Source: an uncultured Prevotellaceae bacterium (GTDB lineage: Bacteria > Bacteroidota > Bacteroidia > Bacteroidales > Bacteroidaceae). Taken from it: DNA of 64,000 nucleotides. The stretch covers positions 1-64,000 of the forward strand of contig CACZVN010000018.1 of the NCBI GenBank assembly GCA_902784615.1, read 5' to 3'. The notes beneath the pieces are model-generated. The model was not told the DNA's origin, ran no database searches, and saw only the letters and a list, made by a program, of their open reading frames with translations. Numbering within the stretch: position 1 is the stretch's first letter; each line of letters starts with the position of its first letter. Positions 18,714-27,213 of this stretch are shown piece after piece. The translations under genes and the position numbers were made by a program.

Positions 18714-20213
18714 TTAGATCACGTGGAAGGTGCCCATCAGATAGACGAGGCCGAATCCGAGCAGCATGGAGATGATACCCATAATGATACCGATCTTTGC
18801 CATGTCATTCTGCTTCACAAAACCTGTGGCAAAGGCCAAGGCATTCGGCGGGGTAGAGATAGGCAGGATCATTGCTGAGGAGGCTGCGATGGCCACACCG
18901 ATAAGTACGGTGCCCGTGCCACCGATAGGATCGAGCTTGTCGCCCATAGCTCCACAGACGATGGCCAGAATTGGCATCAGCAGGGCTGCCGTGGCGGAGT
19001 TAGAGATGAAGTTCGACAGCATATAGCAGATGGCACCACCCAGGATGAGGATGAGTAGCGGAGAGAGTTCACCGAATGGGATGCTCTCCACAGCGTTGGC
19101 GGCCAGACCAGAGGCGTTCAGACCATAGCCAAGGGCGAAACCGCCGGCCACCATCCAAATGACACTCCAGTTGATCTGCTCCAGGTCGCGTTTATTGATG
19201 ACACCCGTCAGGGCAAAGATACAGAAGGGGATCATTGCCACGGTGTTGGCGTTGATGCCTGTGAAACGGTCGGATAGCCAAAGGGCGATGGTGAGAATGA
19301 AGGTGAAGATCACCACTTTCGACTGGAAGCCCTTCTCCATGCCGCCGTCGATCTTCAGTTCTACGGTCTTCTGTGTGAAAGGGAAGAACTTCAGCAGCAG
19401 GCGCCAACTGATGAACAGCAGTACGACGACAAGCGGGAACATGAACATCATCCACTGACCGAAGCCGAGGCCGAGGTTCAGACCCTCAGGATCGTTGAGG
19501 TATTTCAGGGCGATATTGTTTGGAGGCGTACCGATAGGTGTACCCATACCACCAAGGTTGGCGGCTACAGGGATGGACATAGCCAAGGCGATGCGGCCCT
19601 TGCCCTCGGGGGGCAACTGACGGAATACAGGGGTCAGGAATGTCAGCATCATGGCAGCCGTGGCCGTGTTAGATACGAACATAGAGAAGAGACCTGTTAC
19701 GAGCAGGAAACCTAATAGCACCATCTCACTCCTTGTACCAAAAGGCTTCAGCAGCACTTTGGCCAACTGGGCGTCGAGACCAGTCTTTGTAGCGGCAATA
19801 GCCAGCACGAATCCACCGATGAATAGCATGATCACAGGGTCGGCAAACGAGGCCATCACCCCTTTGTGGGAGAGGAGTTTGCCTACTTCGGCCTCGTTGA
19901 CCATCGGCATGATACCACTGTCGGAACAGAAGAGTAACATCAGTACGATGATGGCCACAGATGTAGCCCATGAGGAAACGATTTCGAGGATCCACATCAG
20001 CGTGGCAAACGCGAAAATGGCAATGATACGCTGCTGGATGACGGTGAGGTTCTGGATACCATACCACTCGGTGGGCATGTTCCAGAGCAAAAGAGTTACT
20101 AATGCCACAAGGGCGATCTTAACGGCACGCTTGGTGTCAGGGTTGTACTTCCGCTGATGACGCATCTTGTGGTACGTCTCTACCAGATGGAATCCTTCGT
20201 AAATATGAAACAT
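18714..20213 (-). CDS. DASS/SLC13-family sodium:dicarboxylate symporter
   Basis: 499 residues with about 11-12 hydrophobic segments. The two inverted signature repeats are present: FVSNTATAAM with PIGTPPN in the N-terminal half, and FISNSATAAL with PISTPPN in the C-terminal half. These are the Na+ and carboxylate-binding clamshells of VcINDY-type transporters. Likely substrates are C4-dicarboxylates such as succinate, fumarate or malate, or sulfate. The neighbouring 2-oxoacid oxidoreductase fits C4/C5 acid metabolism. A -7 box TACCTTTG at 20252-20259 supports transcription from just upstream. Confidence 0.88.
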   Translation of the reverse strand: MFHIYEGFHLVETYHKMRHQRKYNPDTKRAVKIALVALVTLLLWNMPTEWYGIQNLTVIQQRIIAIFAFATLMWILEIVSSWATSVAIIVLMLLFCSDSGIMPMVNEAEVGKLLSHKGVMASFADPVIMLFIGGFVLAIAATKTGLDAQLAKVLLKPFGTRSEMVLLGFLLVTGLFSMFVSNTATAAMMLTFLTPVFRQLPPEGKGRIALAMSIPVAANLGGMGTPIGTPPNNIALKYLNDPEGLNLGLGFGQWMMFMFPLVVVLLFISWRLLLKFFPFTQKTVELKIDGGMEKGFQSKVVIFTFILTIALWLSDRFTGINANTVAMIPFCIFALTGVINKRDLEQINWSVIWMVAGGFALGYGLNASGLAANAVESIPFGELSPLLILILGGAICYMLSNFISNSATAALLMPILAIVCGAMGDKLDPIGGTGTVLIGVAIAASSAMILPISTPPNALAFATGFVKQNDMAKIGIIMGIISMLLGFGLVYLMGTFHVI

Positions 20214-20251
20214 ATCTCTTGATTTAAATTAAGTTTTCGCGAAATCGAGTG

Positions 20252-20259
20252 CAAAGGTA
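20252..20259 (-). promoter_or_regulatory. DASS transporter promoter -7 box
   Basis: TACCTTTG on the minus strand, 38 nt upstream of the ATG at 20213. Confidence 0.55.
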
Positions 20260-20328
20260 CGAAATAATTGATAATTATGGGGTAAGAGAAATAGTAAAAT
20301 TCAGAATATTAAGTGTATAATTACACAA

Positions 20329-20363
20329 AATCATCCCCGAAGCGCAACGCTTTGGGGATGATT
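20329..20363 (-). terminator. Terminator downstream of korB
   Basis: 16-bp stem (one G-T pair) with a CAA loop. On the minus strand it is followed by ATTTTGTG. The stretch 20380-20455 also holds two small hairpins (GACAC-TTC-GTGTC and AGCGAAT-AA-ATTCGCT). Confidence 0.8.
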
Positions 20364-20455
20364 GTTATGTGGAGTTAGCAAAATTCTCTTGACCTGACAC
20401 TTCGTGTCGAGTCCGCTCACGTTCGACAGAGCGAATAAATTCGCTTTGCCCTCAC

Positions 20456-21463
20456 TTACTCGCGGACTTCCCAGATATCGTTGGTCTCGAGTAACTCCGT
20501 GAAGTTGTGATACTTCTTCTGAGCACTGACTTCAGCGAGTTGCGCGTGAACGGCATCGTTGTAGGTGGGTGCCTCGACGTCGCGGATGACACCGAGGGCC
20601 ACGGGGAATCCGTCGCCATTACCCATCAGGGCCAACTTCAACTGCAGAGTGTTGTCCTCGCAGTGGGCATCGTGAACGAGTACGTCGTCAAGGGTATAAC
20701 CATCCTTGCCAATTTCGACAACTTTAAGGCCGAAGCCCTGCTGGACGAGACCGAACTCATTGTTCTCACCGAAGACGAGTTTCTCACCGTGGCGCACGTA
20801 GATGGCATTCTTCTTGCGGCCCTCGTTGTTATAGACCGACTCGTGGGTACCGTCGTTAAAGATTACGCAATTCTGCAACACCTCTGTGACGCTGGCACCC
20901 TTGTGCTCGTAGGCGGCCTTCAGCACCTCTACCGTTCCCTTGGCATCGGTGGCGACACAACGTGCAAAGAAGTGGCCACGGGCACCGAAGCAGAGTTCGG
21001 CAGGACGGAACGGATCCTCTACCGTGCCGTAGGGGCTTGACTTAGAGACAAAGCCACGGGGTGAGGTGGGAGAGTACTGACCCTTCGTCAGACCGTAGAT
21101 ACGGTTGTTCAGGAGGATCATGTTCAGGTCGATGTTACGACGGTTGGCATGGATGAAGTGGTTACCGCCGATAGCCAATCCGTCACCATCGCCAGAGACC
21201 TGCCAGACGGTGAGGTTGGGGTTGGCAACCTTTGCACCTGTGGCAATGGCAGCAGCACGACCGTGAATAGTATTCATACCGTAGGTGGCCATGTAGTGGG
21301 GCAGACGGCTGGAACAGCCGATACCACTGATGACTGCGATATTCTCAGGGGCTACGCCAATCTCGGCCATAGCCTTATGGAGAGATGCCAGGAAAAAGTG
21401 GTCACCGCAACCGGGGCACCAACGAGGCTGGCCTTTCTTGAAATCTTGTGCTGTATATTCCAT
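20456..21463 (-). CDS. korB: 2-oxoglutarate (2-oxoacid):ferredoxin oxidoreductase, beta subunit
   Basis: 335 residues. Binds thiamine pyrophosphate: GDGDGLAIGGNHFIHANRRN and LLNNRIYGLTKGQ are the TPP/Mg motif and its follow-on. RWCPGCGDH gives cysteines of the iron-sulfur cluster. With KorA it oxidatively decarboxylates 2-oxoglutarate to succinyl-CoA, or runs in reverse in the reductive branch used by anaerobic Bacteroidales. Starts 6 nt after the korA stop. The kor subfamily is the best fit, but other 2-oxoacid substrates cannot be excluded. Confidence 0.9.
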   Translation of the reverse strand: MEYTAQDFKKGQPRWCPGCGDHFFLASLHKAMAEIGVAPENIAVISGIGCSSRLPHYMATYGMNTIHGRAAAIATGAKVANPNLTVWQVSGDGDGLAIGGNHFIHANRRNIDLNMILLNNRIYGLTKGQYSPTSPRGFVSKSSPYGTVEDPFRPAELCFGARGHFFARCVATDAKGTVEVLKAAYEHKGASVTEVLQNCVIFNDGTHESVYNNEGRKKNAIYVRHGEKLVFGENNEFGLVQQGFGLKVVEIGKDGYTLDDVLVHDAHCEDNTLQLKLALMGNGDGFPVALGVIRDVEAPTYNDAVHAQLAEVSAQKKYHNFTELLETNDIWEVRE

Positions 21464-21469
21464 AACTCT

Positions 21470-23317
21470 TTACTTCTTTAAAATGTCCTCGAATGCATTG
21501 ACTAACTCTTCTACCACGAAGGGCTGACCCTTGACCTGATTGAACTGGTAGGGCACGAAGTTATCAACCTTCATGCGCAGGTAGGCAGCGAGCTGACCCA
21601 TGTTCTGTTCGGCCACCACCACCTTTTTATATTTAGAGAGTACATCAGCCGTGTTCTTTGGCAGCGGGTTCAAATACTTGAACTGTGCCTGAGCCACCTT
21701 GTAGCCCTTCGTACGGAGTTCATCCATGGCAGAGTGCAGATGACCGTAGGTAGAACCGAAGCCTACGATGAGCAGGTCGGCATCGTCGGCATCACCGATC
21801 ACTTCGAGGTCAGGCACCTGGATATTGGCGATCTTCTGCTGGCGCAGGCGCGTCATTAAGTCGTGGTTTTCGGGATTGGTGGAGATTGCACCCGTTTCAT
21901 TGTCCTTTTCCAGTCCACCGAGAATATGGGTGAATCCCTCACGGCCAGGAACAGCCCAGTAACGGGTACCGTTCTCGGCACGCATGTATGGTGTCCACTT
22001 GCCTTTCAGTTCCTCAGGCACGTATGGCGGATTGATGGCGTCGAGCTTAGCCATCTCAGGCAGTTTGAAGGCACCTGAGCCATTGGCGATATAGGCATCG
22101 GTGAGCAGCACGACGGGTGTCATGTGTTCGAGGGCGATCTTACTGGCCTGGAAGGCGGCGTCGAAACAGTCAGCTGGACTCAGGGCAGCCATCACTGGCA
22201 TCGGACTCTCACCGTTACGGCCGAAGAGCACCTGCAGCAGATCGGTCTGCTCCGACTTTGTGGGCAGACCCGTGGCGGGACCGCCGCGCTGTACGTCGAG
22301 GACTACCAGCGGCAACTCCATGATGACGGCCAGGTTCATGGCCTCACTCTTCAGACAGATGCCAGGGCCAGAGGTGGAGGTAACGCCGAGTGCGCCTGCA
22401 AACGAAGCACCAAGTGCTGAAGCACAACCAGAGATCTCGTCCTCGCACTGGACGGTGATCACACCGCAAGACTTGTGCTTTGACAACTCGTGGAGCACGT
22501 CGGTGGCAGGGGTGATGGGGTAGGAACCGAGATAGAGACGGAGTCCGGCCTTCTCGGCAGCGGCAATGAAACCGTAGGCCGTCGCCTTGTTACCTGTGAT
22601 GTCCATATAGCGTCCGGGCACCTTCTCCTTGGTCTCGATGCGATAGACATTGACGGCTGAGGAGTGGGTGTTGTGACCGTAGTCGTAACCAGCCTGCACC
22701 ACCTTGATGTTGTTCTCGGCGATGGCAGGCTTTTTGGCGAACTTGTCCTTCAGGAAGTTGGCCACGAGGGAGAGGTCACGGTCGAAGAGCCAGCACACGA
22801 GACCGAGGGCGAACATGTTACGGCACTTCAGCATGGCTTTGTTGTCCATGCCCGAGTCTTTCAGGCAGTCCTTCACCATCGTGGTCAACGGGCACTGGAT
22901 CACGCGGTCGGGATCAATATTCATCTCGCCGAGATAGTCCTCTGTCTTGAACTGTGCCTTCTCCAGATCCTTCGGACCGAAGGAGTCGGTATCGATGATG
23001 ATGGTTGCACCAGCCTTGGCGTAGCGGTACTGCGTCTTCAGGGCGGCGGCATTCATGGCTACGAGTACGTCGCACTTGTCGCCAGGGGTATAGACTTTGC
23101 CTGCACCGATATGTACCTGGAAACCAGACACGCCTGTCAGCGAACCTTGCGGGGCGCGGATGTCAGCGGGATAGTCGGGGAATGTGGAAATGCCGTTACC
23201 AACGGTGGCACTGACCGTCGAGAAGATGTTTCCGGCCAACTGCATACCGTCGCCGGAGTCACCAGAGAAGCGTACGACCACCTGGTCGAGCTCTTTCACT
23301 TCTAATTTTTCAGCCAT
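21470..23317 (-). CDS. korA: 2-oxoglutarate:ferredoxin oxidoreductase, fused gamma-alpha subunit
   Basis: 615 residues. The N-terminal gamma domain (residues 1-190) has FSGDSGDGMQLAGN. The alpha/pyrimidine-binding domain from about 230 has SYPITPATDVLHELSK and the CoA-related stretch QRGGPATGLPTKSEQTDL. This is the fused form normal for Bacteroidetes KorA. Delta (ferredoxin) and further subunits are not adjacent. Driven by a well-formed promoter at 23358-23389, behind which lies a long palindrome. Confidence 0.92.
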   Translation of the reverse strand: MAEKLEVKELDQVVVRFSGDSGDGMQLAGNIFSTVSATVGNGISTFPDYPADIRAPQGSLTGVSGFQVHIGAGKVYTPGDKCDVLVAMNAAALKTQYRYAKAGATIIIDTDSFGPKDLEKAQFKTEDYLGEMNIDPDRVIQCPLTTMVKDCLKDSGMDNKAMLKCRNMFALGLVCWLFDRDLSLVANFLKDKFAKKPAIAENNIKVVQAGYDYGHNTHSSAVNVYRIETKEKVPGRYMDITGNKATAYGFIAAAEKAGLRLYLGSYPITPATDVLHELSKHKSCGVITVQCEDEISGCASALGASFAGALGVTSTSGPGICLKSEAMNLAVIMELPLVVLDVQRGGPATGLPTKSEQTDLLQVLFGRNGESPMPVMAALSPADCFDAAFQASKIALEHMTPVVLLTDAYIANGSGAFKLPEMAKLDAINPPYVPEELKGKWTPYMRAENGTRYWAVPGREGFTHILGGLEKDNETGAISTNPENHDLMTRLRQQKIANIQVPDLEVIGDADDADLLIVGFGSTYGHLHSAMDELRTKGYKVAQAQFKYLNPLPKNTADVLSKYKKVVVAEQNMGQLAAYLRMKVDNFVPYQFNQVKGQPFVVEELVNAFEDILKK

Positions 23318-23357
23318 TTTTTATTTGTTTATTACTAACTTTCTCTTAAAACGGCTG

Positions 23358-23389
23358 CAAAATTATACATTTTTAGCGAATATGCCAAA
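23358..23389 (-). promoter_or_regulatory. korAB promoter (TTTG-N20-TAATTTTG)
   Basis: On the minus strand TTTG (23386-23389) and TAATTTTG (23358-23365) are exactly 20 nt apart. The ATG is about 40 nt downstream. Confidence 0.75.
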
Positions 23390-23400
23390 AGAAAACACTA

Positions 23401-23445
23401 AAAAATGCATATTTGCAGCAAAAAACACTGCAAATATGCATTTTT
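23401..23445. repeat. Perfect 18-bp inverted repeat behind the korAB promoter
   Basis: Arms 23401-23418 and 23428-23445 are exact reverse complements (contain ATGCATATTTGCAG), with a 9-nt A-rich spacer. It begins 11 nt upstream of the korA -33 element. Candidate operator or small-RNA hairpin. The region 23318-23655 holds no gene. Confidence 0.75.
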
Positions 23446-23558
23446 CTGCATAAAGCACAATCAATTCGTATTATTATTCATGGCGATGGGATCAGAATAT
23501 TATATGCCTGCGCGCGCGTAAGAGAGGCTCCAATTCTCGAGAGAATTCATCCAAGCGG

Positions 23559-23614
23559 AGGCTCCGTAGGAAAATTTGGAGCCTCCAAATTTTCCTACGG
23601 AGCCTTCTTTTTTT
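23559..23614 (+). terminator. 47-bp near-perfect palindrome followed by a T-tract
   Basis: Arms of 23 nt (23559-23581 and 23583-23605) around a single C, then TCTTTTTTT on the plus side. It looks like a very strong rho-independent terminator reading rightward, but no plus-strand gene precedes it. On the minus strand it lies 50 nt past the stop of the kinase gene, without a T-tract. Confidence 0.75.
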
Positions 23615-23655
23615 CCTAAAGTACCCCCTTTTTGCAACAAAACAAGCGGTCTTAT

Positions 23656-25317
23656 CTAATATTGGAAGGAACTTCCACCAAGGAACTCGCGGAGGAGCGA
23701 GGTGGGTGGTATCTGTGTTTCGGGGATGGGTTTGATGTAGCGCAGGAACTTCAGCAGGCGGTAGGCCTCGGCATGTTCCGGACAGTTCTCGGGCACGGCT
23801 TCGAGCAGTGGTTCAGCCTGGCTCTTGATGACGGCGAGTTCGAAGAGCATGGCGGTGTTAAACATCGCGTCGGCATTCTCTTGGAAGGGGAAGATCCACT
23901 TGTTCTCTCCCGCACGTACAGACGGCCAGCGGCGGATGGTCTCCTGAGCCGTGACGGCACGATATTTGTGGTCACGGATGATACGTCGCAGTAGACGGTT
24001 GTCGGTGGTAGGGATGTAGTTGTGGTTGTCAAGCAGTACGGTGGTCAGCGCGGAGGCATAGACGCGGAAGATCTGTTCATTGGGAATCTGTGAGGTCAGT
24101 TCGGGGTTGAGGGCGTGGATGCCTTCCACTACAAGGATCTCGTTCTCATGAAGACGGAGTCTCTTGCCGCTCTTCTGACTGGTGCCTGTGGGAAAGTCGT
24201 AGCGTGGCAGTTCTATCTCTTCACCTTTGAAGAGGGAAGTCAACTGCTCGTTGAGCAACGGCAGGTTCAGGGCATGCAGGTTCTCGAAGTCGTAGTCGCC
24301 CTTCTCGTCGCGTGGTGTCTTGTCGCGGTCGAGGAAATAGTCGTCGAGCGAGATGGCGATGGGCTTGATGCCATTGACGGCGAGTTGTACGCTGAGGCGC
24401 TTGCAGGTCGTGGTCTTTCCACTGGATGACGGTCCTGCGATGAGCACCATCTTAATGCCCTTGCGCTGGGCGATCTCATCGGCAATGCGTGCGATCTTCT
24501 TTTCCTGTAAGGCTTCCGAGACCATGATGAGTTGTGGCGAGTAGCCTTTGATGATGGCCTCATTGAGGTCGCCAATAGTACGCAACCCGAGGATGTCCTG
24601 CCACTGATGGTGCTCCTTAAAGATGCTGAACATCTTGTCCTGATGGGTCATCTCACCGAGTTCGTCTGGATGTTCGCGTGACGGCAGGCGCAGGAGTAGA
24701 CCGTCGTAGTATTTCTCTAATCCGAAGAGGTAGATCTGTGAAGTGTTCGTCAGCAGCGAACCATAGTAATAGTCCACATAACCGTCGATATCGTAATAGG
24801 TCGTATAGAGCCGCCCTGTACTCTCCAATAGTTTCACTTTCGATTTGTTGTGTAGCCTGTCGAACATGGCAATGGCCTCCTTGGTGGTGGTCTCGTGACG
24901 ATGGATGGGCAGGGCGTCGTCGATGATCTCCTGCATGCGTCGGCGGATGGTGCCGGCATCGTCGAGTGTCACGGGACGTCCAATGTTGAGGTTGACATAG
25001 TAACCGTTGCTGACGGGAATGTCGATAGCCACCTTACAAGGGTTGTAGAGGTCGTGGACGGCCTTGCAGAGCACGAAGAACAGGCTGCGGGTATAGGCCC
25101 GTGAGCCACTCGATGATGTAATATCAAGAAACTCCACCTCCTTCTGTTTGTAGATGCGGAAGTGCATCCCCTCCACCTTATTATTAACGTGTGCAGAGAT
25201 GGGGCCGTACTTCATCTCAAGGCCAGAGAGTTGATATACTTCTTCCAAGGTGCAGCCAAGGGGCACTTCGATGGTCTTGTCGTTGTTCTTACACAATACA
25301 TGAATGGTCTGTTCCAT
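23656..25317 (-). CDS. Uridine-kinase-like P-loop nucleoside kinase (copy 2)
   Basis: 553 residues, same architecture as 10081-11760: N-terminal TGS-like domain (VLCKNNDKTIEVPLGCTLEE), middle region, then uridine-kinase domain with P-loop AGPSSSGKTT (about residue 293) and VVEGIHALNP, and the shared tail FLGGSSFQY. The two copies are clearly homologous but diverged along their whole length. This one is monocistronic, with its own promoter divergent from the Na/Pi transporter. Exact substrate not determinable. Confidence 0.83.
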   Translation of the reverse strand: MEQTIHVLCKNNDKTIEVPLGCTLEEVYQLSGLEMKYGPISAHVNNKVEGMHFRIYKQKEVEFLDITSSSGSRAYTRSLFFVLCKAVHDLYNPCKVAIDIPVSNGYYVNLNIGRPVTLDDAGTIRRRMQEIIDDALPIHRHETTTKEAIAMFDRLHNKSKVKLLESTGRLYTTYYDIDGYVDYYYGSLLTNTSQIYLFGLEKYYDGLLLRLPSREHPDELGEMTHQDKMFSIFKEHHQWQDILGLRTIGDLNEAIIKGYSPQLIMVSEALQEKKIARIADEIAQRKGIKMVLIAGPSSSGKTTTCKRLSVQLAVNGIKPIAISLDDYFLDRDKTPRDEKGDYDFENLHALNLPLLNEQLTSLFKGEEIELPRYDFPTGTSQKSGKRLRLHENEILVVEGIHALNPELTSQIPNEQIFRVYASALTTVLLDNHNYIPTTDNRLLRRIIRDHKYRAVTAQETIRRWPSVRAGENKWIFPFQENADAMFNTAMLFELAVIKSQAEPLLEAVPENCPEHAEAYRLLKFLRYIKPIPETQIPPTSLLREFLGGSSFQY

Positions 25318-25355
25318 ATTGTAGATGTTTTAGGAGATGTTTGATATATTTGGTG

Positions 25356-25446
25356 CAAAAGTAATAAAAAAAAGCCACAGATTGCACAGATTTTATTTTT
25401 TTTTCTTGAAAACTGTGGAATCTGTGGCTAAAATTTACTATCTTTG
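25356..25446. promoter_or_regulatory. Back-to-back promoters built on one inverted repeat
   Basis: An inverted repeat (25373-25389 and 25413-25429, 16 of 17 pairs, AGCCACAGATT-type) lies between two divergent promoters. Each promoter uses a TGTG from its nearer-to-centre arm as the -33 element (25385-25388 for the kinase, 25414-25417 for the transporter), with 21 nt to TACTTTTG (25356-25363, minus) or TATCTTTG (25439-25446, plus). Confidence 0.65.
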
Positions 25447-25476
25447 CAACCGAGTTTCAAATCAAAAGAATTCTAT

Positions 25477-27207
25477 ATGCTGGTTTTATTCAAACTTCTT
25501 GGCTCACTTGCACTTCTCATGTTTGGTATGAAGTCGATGAGTGAGGCATTGCAGAAGATGGCTGGTCCCCAGTTGCGACACGTTCTCGGTGCCATGACCA
25601 CCAACCGTTTTACGGGTATGCTGACAGGTATGTTGGTGACGGCATCCGTGCAGTCGTCAACGGCTACGACGGTAATGACCGTTTCATTTGTCAATGCGGG
25701 ACTGCTCACTTTGGCTCAGGCTATCTCTGTTATCATGGGTGCGAACATCGGAACGACGCTCACGGCGTGGATCATGTCGGCTGGTATGTCGTTTGATATC
25801 ACCAGTGCCATCTATCCGGCATTCTTCTTAGGTATTATCCTGATTTACTTGAAGAAATATCGCTATATAGGTGACTTCCTTTTTGGTCTGTCGTTCCTGC
25901 TTTTGGGACTTGGCACCCTGCGTATGACGGGAACGGAGATGCATCTTGGCGAGAATCAGGCCGTACTCGATTTCTTTGCCTCGTTTGATCCGGACTCGTT
26001 CCTGACTACATTGATCTTCCTTTTCCTTGGTGGTGTGTTGACTTTCTGCGTACAGTCGTCGGCGGCCGTTATGGCGATCACGATGATCCTCTGTTCCAGT
26101 GGCGCCCTGCCTATCTATCAGGGTATAGCCCTCGTGATGGGCGAGAATATCGGAACCACCGTCACCTCAAACCTTGCAGCCCTCTCGGCGAACACACAGG
26201 CTCGTCGGGCAGCCTTGGCCCACATGTTCTTCAACGTGTTTGGTGTCGTTTGGATCCTGTTTGTGTTCCGTCCATTTATCGATATGGTTTGTGGCTGGGT
26301 AGGCTACGACGTGACGATGGCAAAGGATGCTGTAGAGACCAGTGTGTTTTTGGCCAATGCCGCTAAGTTGAGCTTTGTGCTGGCAGCTTTCCATACTTCT
26401 TTCAATGTGGTCAATACCTTTATCCTCATCTGGTTCATTCCGCAGATAGAACGTTTTGTGTGTTGGGTGATTAAGCCTAAGAAAATTGATGAAGAAGAGG
26501 ACTTCCGTCTGCATTTCATTACGGCTGGCTTCATGAAGACCCCGGAACTTTCAGTGCTCGAAGCCCAGAAAGAGATCCAGGCCTTCTCCGAGCGTATGGA
26601 ACGTATGTTTAACATGGTGCGCGAACTACTGACCCTTTCGTCGTCAGTCTCTGCCAAGTCGAAGAACAACGACTCTGATTTTAATAAACTGTATTCGCGT
26701 ATTGAGAAGTATGAAGGTATCAGTGATAATATGGAACTGGAAATCGCCAAATATTTGGACTCTGTCAGTGATGCTCATCTCTCTGATGATACGAAGGCCA
26801 AGATACGTGCCATGCTCCGTGAGATCTCCGAGTTGGAATCGATTGGTGATGCCTGCTTCAATATGGCACGCACTATTTCCCGTAAGTATAACGGGAAGGA
26901 GGACCACTTCAATGATAAGCAGTACGACCATATTCACCAGATGATGGAACTGACAAATCAATCGCTCTCTCAGATGAATAAACTGATGATGGGTCGTAAG
27001 GAGTCGTTCGACGTGAACCGCTCGTTTAATATTGAGCATGAGATCAACAACTACCGCAACCAACTGAAACAGCAGAACATTGTGGATATCAACAACCATG
27101 AATACACCTACGCAGTCGGTACGATCTATATGGATTTAATTAATGAGTGTGAGAAACTTGGTGACTATGTGGTGAACGTTGTCGAGGCACGTATGGGACT
27201 ACGATAA
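25477..27207 (+). CDS. Na+/phosphate cotransporter family protein with PhoU-like C-terminal domain
   Basis: Start set at the ATG at 25477; the longer frame (25444) would begin inside the -7 box. 576 residues. Two Na/Pi-cotransporter repeats with QSSTATTVM and QSSAAVMAI signatures and MGANIGTT/MGENIGTT, in about 8 hydrophobic segments, then a PhoU-like helical domain from about residue 335. NptA/YjbB-type proteins move phosphate with sodium. A CotH-family gene starts 6 nt downstream. Confidence 0.88.
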   Translation: MLVLFKLLGSLALLMFGMKSMSEALQKMAGPQLRHVLGAMTTNRFTGMLTGMLVTASVQSSTATTVMTVSFVNAGLLTLAQAISVIMGANIGTTLTAWIMSAGMSFDITSAIYPAFFLGIILIYLKKYRYIGDFLFGLSFLLLGLGTLRMTGTEMHLGENQAVLDFFASFDPDSFLTTLIFLFLGGVLTFCVQSSAAVMAITMILCSSGALPIYQGIALVMGENIGTTVTSNLAALSANTQARRAALAHMFFNVFGVVWILFVFRPFIDMVCGWVGYDVTMAKDAVETSVFLANAAKLSFVLAAFHTSFNVVNTFILIWFIPQIERFVCWVIKPKKIDEEEDFRLHFITAGFMKTPELSVLEAQKEIQAFSERMERMFNMVRELLTLSSSVSAKSKNNDSDFNKLYSRIEKYEGISDNMELEIAKYLDSVSDAHLSDDTKAKIRAMLREISELESIGDACFNMARTISRKYNGKEDHFNDKQYDHIHQMMELTNQSLSQMNKLMMGRKESFDVNRSFNIEHEINNYRNQLKQQNIVDINNHEYTYAVGTIYMDLINECEKLGDYVVNVVEARMGLR

Positions 27208-27213
27208 ATTGGT

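Noticed and set aside
20380-20455. Small hairpins after korB as a separate small-RNA gene
   Set aside because: Only short stems are seen and no promoter; more likely part of the korB 3' region.
25444-25476. Longer N-terminus of the Na/Pi transporter
   Set aside because: The upstream start overlaps the -7 promoter box, so it would not be in the transcript.
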